Part shown: positions 33,720-42,617 of the stretch, one piece after another
How positions within the stretch are numbered: the stretch's first letter is position 1
Layout: each line of letters begins with the position of its first letter
Source: Rubrivivax sp.
GTDB taxonomy: Bacteria; Pseudomonadota; Gammaproteobacteria; Burkholderiales; Burkholderiaceae_C
Direction of reading: 5' to 3'
Length of the DNA stretch: 44,321 nt
NCBI GenBank assembly: GCA_024641945.1
Contig: JAHECD010000025.1
Coordinates: forward strand, 1-44,321
Notes under the pieces: generated by a model
Databases searched by the model: none
The model's input: only the letters and a program-made list of their open reading frames with translations
What the model was told of the DNA's origin: nothing
Translations under genes and position numbers: made by a program

Positions 33720-34433
33720 TCACCACTCGCGCAGTCGCGAGCGCAGACGCGCGATCGACTGGCTGTGCAACTGGCAGACCCGCGATTCGGTGACGCCGAG
33801 CACGGCGGCGATCTCCTTGAGATTCATGTCGTGTTCGTAGTACATGCTCATGACGTACTGTTCGCGCTCGGGCAGGTGCTCGATCGCGGCGACGAGCGCC
33901 TCGCGCATCTTGCGGTCGGACAGTCGCGCCAGCGGGCTGGCACTTGCGTCGGCCACGTGGCGGTCGAGGTAGTCCTCGTCACCTTCGTCGCCGCTCATGT
34001 CTTCCAGGTAGACGAGCTGGGTGCCACGCACCTTGCCCAGCAGCTCCTGGTATTCGGTCAGCTTGAGCCCCATCTCGGCAGCGATCTCGCTCTCGTGCGG
34101 CGCGCGGCCGAGCTTCTGCTCGAGCTTGTGCACGGCCGACTCGATCGTGCGCTGGTGGCGGCGGTCGCCCCGGCTCATCCAGTCGCTGCCACGCAATTCG
34201 TCCAGCATCGCTCCGCGGATGCGCTGGGTCGCAAAGGTCTCGAACTGCACGCCCTGCGCGGTGTCGAAGCGGCTCAACGCATCGTTCAGGCCGATCATGC
34301 CGACCTGGATCAGGTCGTCGATCTCCACGTTGGCGGGCAGCTTGGCGATCATCTGGTGCGCCAGCCGCCGCACCAGCGGGCTGTACTGCTTGAGCATGGC
34401 ATTCGGGTCGAGCTGGCCTTTGGCGGTATACAT
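33720..34433 (-). CDS. fliA: Flagellar sigma factor FliA (sigma-28)
   Basis: 237-aa sigma-70-family factor that transcribes late flagellar and chemotaxis genes. Region 2 shows LVRRLAHQMIAKLPANVEID, DLIQVGMIGLNDALSRFD and FETFATQRIRGAMLDELRGS. Region 3 has HKLEQKLGRAPHESEIAAEM. The region 4 helix-turn-helix is MNLKEIAAVLGVTESRVCQL. The ATG at 34433 (MYTAKGQLDP) is 18 bp after the flhG stop. Its inhibitor FlgM is encoded in this window, and a matching promoter lies before flgM. Confidence 0.96.
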   Translation of the reverse strand: MYTAKGQLDPNAMLKQYSPLVRRLAHQMIAKLPANVEIDDLIQVGMIGLNDALSRFDTAQGVQFETFATQRIRGAMLDELRGSDWMSRGDRRHQRTIESAVHKLEQKLGRAPHESEIAAEMGLKLTEYQELLGKVRGTQLVYLEDMSGDEGDEDYLDRHVADASASPLARLSDRKMREALVAAIEHLPEREQYVMSMYYEHDMNLKEIAAVLGVTESRVCQLHSQSIARLRSRLREW

Positions 34434-34450
34434 GTCGTGGTAGCTCCGGT

Positions 34451-35239
34451 TCAATGGCAGGCGGCCTGCAGGCCGGCCTGGGTGCGCAAGGACCCGGCCG
34501 TCATGGGCAGCGGGTCGTCGTCGAGATGCAGCTGGGCGCCGACCATGCGGCACAACGCAGCGTCGGGCGCGTCGCTCGCCCGGCCCGCCGGGTCGATCGC
34601 GGCCCAGCCCGCCAGCGCGGCACCGATGAAGTTGTCGGCGCAGCTCGCCAGGCTGCGCGCGATCTGCGGCAAGCGCGTGGACTGCGGCGGCGCCACGATG
34701 AGCAGGTCGCAGCTCATCCAGTGGCAGCGCTGCACCAGCAGCTTGAGCGAGGCATAGGCATGTTTCACCGATTCGGGATGGTCGGACGCGAGCAGCAGCG
34801 GGCGCGCCGCGCGGCGCGTGAACAGCCGCGCCAGGTCGGCGGCATCGGCGTGCACCAGCACCACGTCGGCCTGCGGCGCAGCGACCGCCAGTTCGTCGAG
34901 CAGGCGTGCCGACGAGCCGCGGGTGTTGACATAGCGCATCGGCAGCCCGCGGGCCGCCAGGTACGAGACCTGCGGCGCCAGCATCTCGATGCACGGGGCC
35001 AGTTCGAGCGCCGCCGCCTCGGACGCCGCCGGCGACGACTCCGCGGCATCGACGATCAGCGTGTGGCGGCCGGCGAGTGCGCAGGCGGCCGAAAGGCGTT
35101 CGATGGCCACGCCGCCGAACGGCGCATGCGGGTTCGACGCCAGCGGCAGGAAGCGCCGGCCGGCACCGGCGAACAGCCGGCGCAGGCCGTCGGCCTGGTC
35201 CAGTGGCGCGAGGCCGCTGTGGGTATAGAAATCGTTCAT
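34451..35239 (-). CDS. flhG: Degenerate FlhG/FleN (MinD-like) flagellar number regulator
   Basis: 262 aa between flhF and fliA, the standard flhG position, overlapping flhF by four bases. The N-terminal motif DQADGLR (residues 14-20) fits DQAxxLR, the helix by which FlhG stimulates FlhF GTPase. A ParA/MinD-like core follows (IERLSAACALAGRHTLIVDAAE), but the deviant Walker A (KGGxGKT) is replaced by NPHAPFGGV at residues 36-44, with no Lys, so ATP binding should be lost. It therefore looks like a FlhF activator without the MinD switch. The C-terminal third diverges from the family. The name rests mainly on position and the activator motif. Confidence 0.7.
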   Translation of the reverse strand: MNDFYTHSGLAPLDQADGLRRLFAGAGRRFLPLASNPHAPFGGVAIERLSAACALAGRHTLIVDAAESSPAASEAAALELAPCIEMLAPQVSYLAARGLPMRYVNTRGSSARLLDELAVAAPQADVVLVHADAADLARLFTRRAARPLLLASDHPESVKHAYASLKLLVQRCHWMSCDLLIVAPPQSTRLPQIARSLASCADNFIGAALAGWAAIDPAGRASDAPDAALCRMVGAQLHLDDDPLPMTAGSLRTQAGLQAACH

Positions 35240-36960
35240 GCGCGTGCCCCCGCGCCTCCGGGCACCGCGCCGGCACGCTGCGCCGGCGAGCCCGCGAAGA
35301 CCAGGCTGACGTCACCCGCATCGAGCTTCCAGGCGGCGCTGCCACCGCCGCGCAGCGCACGCTGCACGAGCGTGGCCGCCGACAGGCGATGCCAGTCCTC
35401 GGGCACACGCTGGCCGTTCGCCACCGCCAGCACCTTGAGCTTGTGGCGGATCATCGCGTCCACTGCCGGGCCGATCTTCACTGCCTCGTCGAGCTTGCTC
35501 AGCACGACGCCGCGGCAATTGCCGGCGCGGTAGGCGACCAGCACGTCCTCGATCGTCTCGCCCTGCGCCGCGGCGTTCACCACCAGCAGGCGCTGCACCG
35601 CGCGGTGGCTCACCATGTCGAGCAGCTCGCGGGTGCGCGCGTCGCGCTGCGCCATGCCGGCCGTATCGATCAGCACCATCTTCTTGCCCGACAGCAGGTC
35701 GAGCAGGTCCTCGAGCGACGCACGGTCGTGCGCGGTATGCACGGGCACACCGAGGATGCGGCCGTAGGTGCGCAATTGTTCGTGGGCGCCGACGCGGTAG
35801 GCGTCCAGCGTCACCAGACCGAGATTGGCCGCGCCGTGTTTGGTGGCAAAGGCCGCCGCGAGCTTGGCCGTGCTGGTGGTCTTGCCCACGCCGGTGGAGC
35901 CGATCAGGGCGAACACACCGCCCGACTCCTCCAGCGCCGGCTCATGTTCGCCGGTGGAAAAATTGCGCTCGAGCACGCCGGCCGCCCACGAGACCTCGTC
36001 GGTGTCGTCCGGCAGGCTGTCGACCATCTTGCGGATCAGCGCGGGCGAGAAGCCGCAGTCCAGCAGCTTCTGCGACAACAGGGCCTGGCGCGGCTGACGC
36101 TGCAGCTTCTCCATGAACGCGAGCGCGCCGAAGCGCTCTTCGATCAGGCCCTTCATCGCACGCAGTTCGCTCATCATCTCGGCCTGGTCGCGCCGTGCCG
36201 CCGCCGGCTCGGCGGCCATCACGGGCGGCTGCACGGCCGGCATCGGGCGCGGGGCCGGGGCCGCGGTGGGCGCGTCGGCAGGCTCGTCGTCGTACAGCGT
36301 CGGTGTCGGCACTTGGCGTGCGCGCGGCGCGGCCACCGGTGCGCGCAGCGCGGCCTCGGCCGCGAAAGCCGATGCATACGGCCCGTCGCCCGGCAAAGGC
36401 GATGCGTGGGGCACGTCGTCATGGTGGTCGAGCTGGATGTCGACATGGGCGCCGATGCGTGGGTCCGCGCGGGTCTCGATCCGGATGTCCGCGCGGTGGT
36501 CGTTGCGGACCGGGGTGCGGGCGGCGGCACGCTTGGCCGGGGTGGCTTCGGGGCGGCCCTCGGCGGGCGACTCGGCCTTGCCTTCGTTCTTGATCTCGGC
36601 CTTGCGCCGGCGCAGCATGCGTTCACGCACATAGTCCTGGAACGACAGCGTGCTCATCGCCAGGCGTTCGGCATCCTGCGACACCGTGGTGGTCTCGGCG
36701 GCCCCATCGGCCTGGGGTGCGGCCGCTGCCGGCGGCTCGGCCAGCGGCGCCACGCCGCGCGACTTCGACCGAGCGACGGGCGCTTCCGGTGGCATCGACA
36801 CACGCTCGAACTGCTGCACCGATTCGGGCGCCATGGCGAGCACTTCCACACCCTCGGCACAGGGCCGGGTGGACAGCACGACGGCGTCGTTGCCGAAAGC
36901 CTGGCGCACGAGCGCCAGGGCGTCGCGCGAAGTGCGTGCGGTGAAGCGTTTGACATTCAT
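35236..36960 (-). CDS. flhF: Flagellar SRP-like GTPase FlhF
   Basis: 574-aa GTPase that sets where and how many flagella form. The N-terminal B-type segment begins MNVKRFTARTSRDALALVRQ. Residues 60-255 are low-complexity (Ala/Pro/Arg/Asp) and include an imperfect repeat around RADIRIETRADPRIG. An N-domain (about 260-340) is followed by the SRP-type G domain: GSTGVGKTTSTAK (354-366), TLDAYRVGAHEQL, IDTAGMAQRD (431-440) and SKLDEAVKIG. The protein is longer than most FlhF proteins (about 400-480 aa) because of the linker. It overlaps flhA and flhG by four bases on each side. Confidence 0.94.
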   Translation of the reverse strand: MNVKRFTARTSRDALALVRQAFGNDAVVLSTRPCAEGVEVLAMAPESVQQFERVSMPPEAPVARSKSRGVAPLAEPPAAAAPQADGAAETTTVSQDAERLAMSTLSFQDYVRERMLRRRKAEIKNEGKAESPAEGRPEATPAKRAAARTPVRNDHRADIRIETRADPRIGAHVDIQLDHHDDVPHASPLPGDGPYASAFAAEAALRAPVAAPRARQVPTPTLYDDEPADAPTAAPAPRPMPAVQPPVMAAEPAAARRDQAEMMSELRAMKGLIEERFGALAFMEKLQRQPRQALLSQKLLDCGFSPALIRKMVDSLPDDTDEVSWAAGVLERNFSTGEHEPALEESGGVFALIGSTGVGKTTSTAKLAAAFATKHGAANLGLVTLDAYRVGAHEQLRTYGRILGVPVHTAHDRASLEDLLDLLSGKKMVLIDTAGMAQRDARTRELLDMVSHRAVQRLLVVNAAAQGETIEDVLVAYRAGNCRGVVLSKLDEAVKIGPAVDAMIRHKLKVLAVANGQRVPEDWHRLSAATLVQRALRGGGSAAWKLDAGDVSLVFAGSPAQRAGAVPGGAGARA

Positions 36961-39050
36961 GACGTTGCTCCGATGATCGAGCCGATGCGGATGGAATGGG
37001 TCTCAGGAATCTCGCTGTGGGCCAGCACTTTCAGGCGCGGCGCGGCGCGCTTGAGCAGCCGGGCCAGCGGTGCACGCAGCGCGTCGGGCACCAGCAGGCA
37101 GGCGGGCACGCCCAGGTCTTCCTGGCGGCGCGCGGTATCGGCCGCACTGCGCGAGAGGGTGTCGGCCACGCCGGGGTCGAGCGCGGCGCCGTGCGGCGAA
37201 TTCAGGGCCTGCGAGACGAGCCGCTCGAGCTCGGGCTCGAGGGCGATCACGTCGAGCTCGCGCACCGGGCCGTAGATCTGCTGCACGATGGCAGGAGCCA
37301 GGTGCACGCGGATGCGGCGTGCCAGCTCGCCGGGGTCGCTGACGACGGCGGCATGTTCGGCCAGGCATTCGGTGATGGAGCGCATGTCGCGGATGTGCAC
37401 GCCCTCTTCGAGCAGCAGTTGCAGCACCTTCTGCAGCGTGGCGATGCCCACCATCTTGGGCACCACGTCTTCGATCAGTTTCGGTGCGAGTTTGGTCACG
37501 TGGTCCACCAGGGCCTGGGTCTCGACGCGGCCCAGCAAGCGGGCCGCATTCACTTGCATCAAGTGTGAAAGGTGGGTCGCCACCACGGTCGCGCAATCAA
37601 CGACCGTAAATCCGCCCATCTGCGCCGTGTCCCGGTGGCGTTCCTCGATCCACACCGCGGGCAGCCCGAACGCCGGGTCGATGGTCTTCGTGCCGGGCAA
37701 TGCCTGCGTGGCGCCGCCGGGGTTGATGGCCAGCAGCATGCCGGGGTAGGCCTCGCCGTCGCCCACCACCGCACCGCGCAGCGTGACCCGGTACATGCCC
37801 GGCTTGAGGTCGATCAGGTTGTCCCGGATGTGCACCGGCGGCGGCAGGAATCCGACCTCCTGCGCGAACTTCTTGCGCACGCCCTTGATCCGCGCGAGCA
37901 ACTCGCCGTTGCGCGACTTGTCGACGAGCGCGATCAGCCGGTAGCCGACCTCCAGGCCGAGCGTGTCCACCGGCGCCAGGTCGTCCCAGCTCGCCTCGGC
38001 GTTTGCCGGCATGGCCTCAGGGCTCGCCGACGGCGCGGGCGGCATGGCCTCGCGGATCTTGCGCTGGCGCACGCTCCACGCCAGCGCCGCCAGGCCGCTG
38101 CCGATGAGCAGGAAGACGGCATTCGGCATGCCCGGCACGAGGCCGAGCGAGCCCACGATGGCGGCCGTGACCGTGATCGCGCGTGGCGAGGCGAACACCT
38201 GCGAGCGGATCTGGCTGCCGACGTCCTGGTCCTTGCCCACACGCGACACCACCATCGCGGCCGAGACCGAGATCAGCAGCGCCGGGATCTGCGCCACGAG
38301 CGCGTCGCCCACCGCGAGCAGCACGTAGTTGTTGGCGGCCTGCGCGGCCCCCAGGTCGTGCTGCAGCATGCCGATCGCCAGCCCGCCGATGACGCTGATG
38401 AACAGGATCAGCAGGCCGGCCACGGCGTCGCCGCGCACGTATTTGCTGGCACCGTCCATGGAGCCGAAGAAGTCGGCTTCCTCGCCGACCTCGGCACGCC
38501 GGCGCTTGGCCTCCTTCTCGTCGATCAGGCCGGCGTTCAGATCGGCGTCGATCGCCATCTGCTTGCCGGGCATCGCATCCAGCGTGAAGCGCGCGCCGAC
38601 CTCGGCGATGCGCTCGGCGCCCTTCGTCACGACGATGAAATTGATGACGACCAGGATCGCGAACACCATCAGGCCGACCGCGAAGTTGCCGCCGATCAGG
38701 AAGTGGCCGAACGACTCGATCACCTGGCCCGCCGCGCCGGGGCCGGTGTGGCCCTGCATCAGCACGACACGTGTGGACGCCACGTTCAGGCTCAGGCGCA
38801 GCAGCGTCGTCACCAGCAGCACCGAAGGCAGCGCGGCGAAGTCGAGCGGGCGTGTCATCGTCGCCGCCACCATCATCACCATCAGCGCGAGCGCGATGTT
38901 GAAGGTGAACAGCAGGTCCAGCATCAGCGGCGGCAGCGGCAGCACCATCATCGCCAGCACCATGACGATGAAGATCGGCGCGGTCAGCGCCTTCACCGCG
39001 CCGGCGTTCGGCCCGAGCAGGCCCTGCAGGCGTTGCAGCATCGGGTTCAT
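36957..39050 (-). CDS. flhA: Flagellar type III export gate protein FlhA
   Basis: 697-aa export gate. The N-terminal part has about eight helices (e.g. FIVMVLAMMVLPLPPLMLDLL; LFTFNIALALMVMMVAATM) and the FHIPEP-type loop (ERIAEVGARFTLDAMPGKQM, DLNAGLIDEKEAKRRR). The cytoplasmic C-terminal domain follows from about residue 350, with LGLEVGYRLIALVD, GFLPPPVHIRDNLIDLKPG and ALVDHVTKLAPKLIEDVVPK. The length is normal (about 690-700 aa). It is coupled to flhB upstream and flhF downstream by four-base overlaps. Confidence 0.96.
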   Translation of the reverse strand: MNPMLQRLQGLLGPNAGAVKALTAPIFIVMVLAMMVLPLPPLMLDLLFTFNIALALMVMMVAATMTRPLDFAALPSVLLVTTLLRLSLNVASTRVVLMQGHTGPGAAGQVIESFGHFLIGGNFAVGLMVFAILVVINFIVVTKGAERIAEVGARFTLDAMPGKQMAIDADLNAGLIDEKEAKRRRAEVGEEADFFGSMDGASKYVRGDAVAGLLILFISVIGGLAIGMLQHDLGAAQAANNYVLLAVGDALVAQIPALLISVSAAMVVSRVGKDQDVGSQIRSQVFASPRAITVTAAIVGSLGLVPGMPNAVFLLIGSGLAALAWSVRQRKIREAMPPAPSASPEAMPANAEASWDDLAPVDTLGLEVGYRLIALVDKSRNGELLARIKGVRKKFAQEVGFLPPPVHIRDNLIDLKPGMYRVTLRGAVVGDGEAYPGMLLAINPGGATQALPGTKTIDPAFGLPAVWIEERHRDTAQMGGFTVVDCATVVATHLSHLMQVNAARLLGRVETQALVDHVTKLAPKLIEDVVPKMVGIATLQKVLQLLLEEGVHIRDMRSITECLAEHAAVVSDPGELARRIRVHLAPAIVQQIYGPVRELDVIALEPELERLVSQALNSPHGAALDPGVADTLSRSAADTARRQEDLGVPACLLVPDALRAPLARLLKRAAPRLKVLAHSEIPETHSIRIGSIIGATS

Positions 39051-40201
39051 TCTTCAGCGTCCTCGGGGATCGAATGCTTGGGGTCGAGCTCGGCCGGCAC
39101 CACGAGCGCGGGCAGGTCGCCCGGCGCGGCGGCACGGCCGGCCATCGCGGCGCGCAACTGGTATACCCAGGCGAGCACCTGCGCGACGGCCGAGAACAGC
39201 GCCGCCGGAATCTCGCGGTCGACCTCGGCATGGGCATACAGCGCACGCGCCAGCGGCGGCGCTTCGAGCACGGGCACCTTGGCCTCGCGCGCGGCGTCCC
39301 GGATGCGGAAGGCCATCAGGTCGGCGCCCTTGGCCACGACACGCGGCGCGGCCATGTTGGCGTCGTCGTATTTCAGCGCCACGGCGAAGTGGGTCGGGTT
39401 CATCACCACCACGTCGGCACCGGGCACCGCCGCCATCATGCGGCGGTTGGCGAGCTCGCGCATGCGCACACGCATCTTCGCCTTGACGTCGCCGTTGCCC
39501 TCGACCTCCTTGTGTTCCTTCTTCATCTCGGCATGGCTCATGCGCAGCCGCTTGAGCCACAGGTGGCGCTGCAACGGCACGTCGACGAGCGCAAACGTGC
39601 CCATCGCCAGCAGCAGCAGCACGACGCCAGACCAGACCGCGCTGCCGGCGTGCGAGATCGCGCCCGGCAGCGGCATCCCCAGCGCATGCATGAAACGCGG
39701 CAGGCTGGCCTTCAGGAACAGGCCGCCGATGACGGCCAGCACGAGCGCGAGCGCGCAGGCCTTGAGCGCCTGGCCGAACTGCGCGGGCGAGAACACCCGC
39801 GCCACGCCGGCGAAGGGATCGAGCTTGCTCCACTTGGGCGCGATCGCTTTCCAGGTGAAGTTCCAGCCGCCGCAGGCCACGCCCGCGGCCAGCGCCACCG
39901 CGGCCATCAGCAGGCCGATCGGCACCACGGCCAGCACGAAGCGGCCGCCGAAGAGCGCGAGGCGGTCGGTCATCGCCTGCGGGCCGGCCAACGCCGTGGC
40001 GTCGAACTGCATCCCGCTGGCCAGCCAGTGCGCCAGCCAGGCCATCGCGTCGGGCGCCAGCGCCATCAGCAACAGGCCGGCCGTGAAGAATGCCGCGAAA
40101 TGGCCCAGGTCGCGCGAGCGCGCCACCTGGCCGTCTTCACGGGCTTTGGCGATCTTTCGCGGGGTGGCGGGTAAGGTGCGGTCTTGGGCGCTGTCGGACA
40201 T
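39047..40201 (-). CDS. flhB: Flagellar export switch protein FlhB
   Basis: 384-aa membrane protein that switches export from rod/hook to filament substrates. The N-terminus has RTLPATPRKIAKAREDGQVARS; four helices lie between about 35 and 210. The autocleavage motif NPTH is at residues 268-271 in VVMNPTHFAVALKYD, as required for switching. The C-terminal tail after PLARALYAHAEVDREIP is Ala/Pro-rich. The ATG at 40201 is 233 bp after the cheZ stop, the largest gap inside this block, so a promoter for flhBAFG-fliA may lie there. Confidence 0.96.
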   Translation of the reverse strand: MSDSAQDRTLPATPRKIAKAREDGQVARSRDLGHFAAFFTAGLLLMALAPDAMAWLAHWLASGMQFDATALAGPQAMTDRLALFGGRFVLAVVPIGLLMAAVALAAGVACGGWNFTWKAIAPKWSKLDPFAGVARVFSPAQFGQALKACALALVLAVIGGLFLKASLPRFMHALGMPLPGAISHAGSAVWSGVVLLLLAMGTFALVDVPLQRHLWLKRLRMSHAEMKKEHKEVEGNGDVKAKMRVRMRELANRRMMAAVPGADVVVMNPTHFAVALKYDDANMAAPRVVAKGADLMAFRIRDAAREAKVPVLEAPPLARALYAHAEVDREIPAALFSAVAQVLAWVYQLRAAMAGRAAAPGDLPALVVPAELDPKHSIPEDAEE

Positions 40202-40434
40202 GGCTTTGAAGCGCCCGAAGGCGCAAGCGCATGGTGCCGGGGGCGCGGCCCGACTTGAGCCCGAATAGCAGGCCTAAAGCAGCCGTTCTTACAAAGCCGC
40301 GTGACAGGATGCCGGGGTGGTGGCGGCGGATCGACGCCGCGGCGAAGTCGCGGCCCGACACCGCGCCCACCCGGGGTCGCACGCCCGCGCGGGGCGGCAC
40401 GCCTGCGGCCGCGCCGGACCGCAGGGCAGAACGT
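40202..40434. other. Gap between cheZ and flhB, likely promoter region
   Basis: 233 bp without a coding signal, between same-strand genes that otherwise sit 0-50 bp apart. It contains several GC-rich inverted repeats but no hairpin with a T-run and no good sigma-54 or sigma-28 match on the minus strand. A class II promoter for flhB is likely by position only. Confidence 0.35.
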
Positions 40435-41070
40435 CTAGAACCCGAGGCTGGCCAGCAGGTCGTCCACCTGCTCCTGGTTGGCGACCACGTCGGTGCGGCC
40501 CGCGGGGTCGACCACCGGGCCTTGCAGCATGGCCTGCTCGACCTTGTGCACCTGGTCGGGCGGAATCACCTGGACCAGCAGCTTGACGAGGCTGCCCTCG
40601 AGGTCGTTCGCCAGCGCCACGACCTTGGCCACGACCTGGCCGGTGAGATCGTGGAAATCCTGCGCCAGCATGATGTCGGTGAGATGCGCGTCGATGCGGG
40701 CGGTCGACGCCTCGACGTCACCCACGAAGTTGAGCACCGCGCCGCTGGCGACGGCGCGCACCGGATCCTCGGTGAGGCTGCGCGCGAGGTCGCGCGTGCG
40801 CTGCGCGATCGCGGCATGCTCGGCCTTGGCCTGGTCCACCGAGTTGAGCACCTTGTCAGCGGCAGAGGCCGTCTTCTCGGCGATGTAGTTCAGGCGGCTG
40901 CGTGCATCGGGCAGGCCGTCGGCGGCCTGCTGCAGCTTGGGCATCACGCCCAGTTGCCCCAGCGTATCGTGCAGCAGGCGGGTGATCGTGCCCACCTGCA
41001 CGAAGACCTCGGTCGCGTTGCCATCGCGCACGGCGCGTTGCGACAGGGTCTCGGCGGATTCCATCTTCAT
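40435..41070 (-). CDS. cheZ: Chemotaxis protein phosphatase CheZ
   Basis: 211-aa phosphatase that removes phosphate from CheY-P to end the motor-switch signal. The catalytic motif DFHDLTGQVVAKV has Asp141 and Gln145, matching E. coli Asp143 and Gln147. The long helical hairpin occupies about residues 25-160. The C-terminal end QVDDLLASLGF is the CheY-binding helix. ATG 41070 and ATG 41064 are both possible. It lies 18 bp after cheY, the usual pair. Confidence 0.95.
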   Translation of the reverse strand: MKMESAETLSQRAVRDGNATEVFVQVGTITRLLHDTLGQLGVMPKLQQAADGLPDARSRLNYIAEKTASAADKVLNSVDQAKAEHAAIAQRTRDLARSLTEDPVRAVASGAVLNFVGDVEASTARIDAHLTDIMLAQDFHDLTGQVVAKVVALANDLEGSLVKLLVQVIPPDQVHKVEQAMLQGPVVDPAGRTDVVANQEQVDDLLASLGF

Positions 41071-41088
41071 CTTGTGCTCCCTGTGGCC

Positions 41089-41487
41089 TCAGGCCGCGGC
41101 GCCGATCTTCTGCAGGATCTTCTGCACCTTCTCTTCGAGGGTGGCCTTGGTGAAGGGCTTGACGATGTAGCCGGCCGCGCCGATCTGCGCCGCCAGCACG
41201 ATGTCTTCCTTGCGGGCCTCGGCGGTGACCATCAGCACCGGGATGTTCTTCAGCCCGTCCTCGGCCTTCATCGCCTTGAGCAGATCGAAGCCGTTCATGT
41301 TGGGCATGTTGATGTCCGACACCACGAAGTCGTAGCGCGCGGACTTCAGCATGTTGAGCGCGGCCACGCCGTCCTCGGCCTCGTCGGCGTTCTGGCAGCC
41401 CATTTCCTTGAGCAGGCCCTTGACGATGCGGCGCATGGTCGAAAAGTCGTCGACGATGAGAAATTTCAGGTCTGAAGGCGAGCTCAT
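41089..41487 (-). CDS. cheY: Chemotaxis response regulator CheY
   Basis: 132-aa single receiver domain that binds the motor switch when phosphorylated. The acidic pair is Asp13-Asp14 in [16 protein letters not shown]; the phosphoacceptor is Asp58 in [12 protein letters not shown]. The Thr in LMVTAEA and the Lys in GYIVKPFT complete the active site. FSTMRRIV is the typical CheY alpha1 start. The ATG at 41487 has a GGATCC-type weak ribosome site; an upstream in-frame extension runs through motB and is rejected. Confidence 0.96.
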   Translation of the reverse strand: MSSPSDLKFLIVDDFSTMRRIVKGLLKEMGCQNADEAEDGVAALNMLKSARYDFVVSDINMPNMNGFDLLKAMKAEDGLKNIPVLMVTAEARKEDIVLAAQIGAAGYIVKPFTKATLEEKVQKILQKIGAAA

Positions 41488-41537
41488 GGTGGATCCTGGA
41501 GGCAAATCGGTGCGGGTTCGCGGGGAGGTTCCGCTGG

Positions 41538-42470
41538 TTATCGGCCGGCGTTGACGGGGTTTGAGGGTGCGCCAGGCTCGGCCGGCTCGGGTGCCTCGGG
41601 CGTGGTGATGAATACACGGTTCTCCGCCTCGCGGTTCATCACGATGATGCTGATGCGGCGGTTCTGCGGCGCGGCGGGATCCTTCGGCTCGAACGGCGTG
41701 CTCGCGGCCAGGCCCTGCACACGCAGCATGCGGTCCTCGGTCAGGCCCCCGGCCATCAATTCGCGGCGCGATGAATTCGCCCGGTCGCTCGACAGTTCCC
41801 AGTTGCTGTAGCCCGCGCCGCCGGCGCCGAAGGGCTGCGAATCGGTGTGGCCCTCCAGCGTGAGCTTGTTCGGCACTTCCATGAGCACGCTGCCGATCTC
41901 GCGCAGCAGCTCGCGCATGTACGGCTGCACCACGGCGCTGCCGCTGGCGAACATCGGTCGGTTGTTCTCGTCGACGATCTGGATGCGCAGCCCGTCGCGC
42001 GTCATGTCCAGGCGGATCTGCGACTTGAGCGCCTCCAGCCGCGGGTTGCCGGCGAGCTTGTTCTCGACCTGCTGCTTCAGGTTCTCGAGGCGCGCGACTT
42101 CGGCGCGCATCTGCTCGGCCTTCAGCTTGTGCAGGTTGATGGTGTCGCGCTTGGCCTCGATGTCGCCCTTCTTCACCTGGCCGGTGCTGCGGGTCAGGTC
42201 GGTGCCGCCGCCCTTGAGGATGTGCGCCGAATCGCCGGAACCGGAGCCGCCGAACATCGACACCTTCAGCGGCGACTGGAAATAGTCGGCGATGCCCTTC
42301 TTGTCGCCCTCGGTCGTCGAGCCGAGCAGCCACATCAGCAGGAAGAACGCCATCATCGCGGTCACGAAGTCGGCGTACGCGATCTTCCACGCGCCACCAT
42401 GCGCCGCATGACCGCCCTTCTTGATCTTCTTGACGATGATCGGCTGCAGCTTCTTCGCGTCACCCGCCAT
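41538..42470 (-). CDS. motB: Flagellar stator protein MotB
   Basis: 310-aa stator subunit that anchors to peptidoglycan. A basic cytoplasmic N-terminus ([20 protein letters not shown]) is followed by one helix with the proton-binding Asp34 in [21 protein letters not shown] plug/linker with a Gly/Ser stretch follows, then a C-terminal OmpA-like domain with [13 protein letters not shown] and [17 protein letters not shown]. The ATG at 42470 is chosen because the helix needs this short tail. It is 147 bp from motA, an unusually wide gap for this pair. Confidence 0.96.
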   Translation of the reverse strand: MAGDAKKLQPIIVKKIKKGGHAAHGGAWKIAYADFVTAMMAFFLLMWLLGSTTEGDKKGIADYFQSPLKVSMFGGSGSGDSAHILKGGGTDLTRSTGQVKKGDIEAKRDTINLHKLKAEQMRAEVARLENLKQQVENKLAGNPRLEALKSQIRLDMTRDGLRIQIVDENNRPMFASGSAVVQPYMRELLREIGSVLMEVPNKLTLEGHTDSQPFGAGGAGYSNWELSSDRANSSRRELMAGGLTEDRMLRVQGLAASTPFEPKDPAAPQNRRISIIVMNREAENRVFITTPEAPEPAEPGAPSNPVNAGR

Positions 42471-42570
42471 GACAAACCCCTTCCGCCGCCAACGGCGCAA
42501 CAGGGTGGGCCGGCGCAGCCAGGCCCAAGTCGAGTGGCCGCCGTGGATCCGGCTCCGCCGGTCCACCAGC

Positions 42571-42617
42571 GGCGCCCCCCTGGGGGGGTGCGCCGAAGGC
42601 GCTACGGGGGGGGGCCA
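42571..42617. repeat. G/C-tract palindromic intergenic element between motA and motB
   Basis: GGCGCCCCCC followed by TGGGGGGGTGCGCC forms a nearly perfect hairpin; GCGCC-GAA-GGCGC forms a second small one; and a run of nine G at 42606-42614 follows. The element ends at the motA stop. The pattern resembles C-run/G-run palindromes scattered between genes in Burkholderiales genomes, so it is probably a dispersed repeat, but only one copy is in this window. Confidence 0.5.

Noticed and set aside
37572..40268. 898-codon open frame on the plus strand opposite flhA and flhB
   Set aside because: Antisense shadow; composition is His/Arg/Gln-rich and the opposite strand carries complete flhA and flhB with all motifs.
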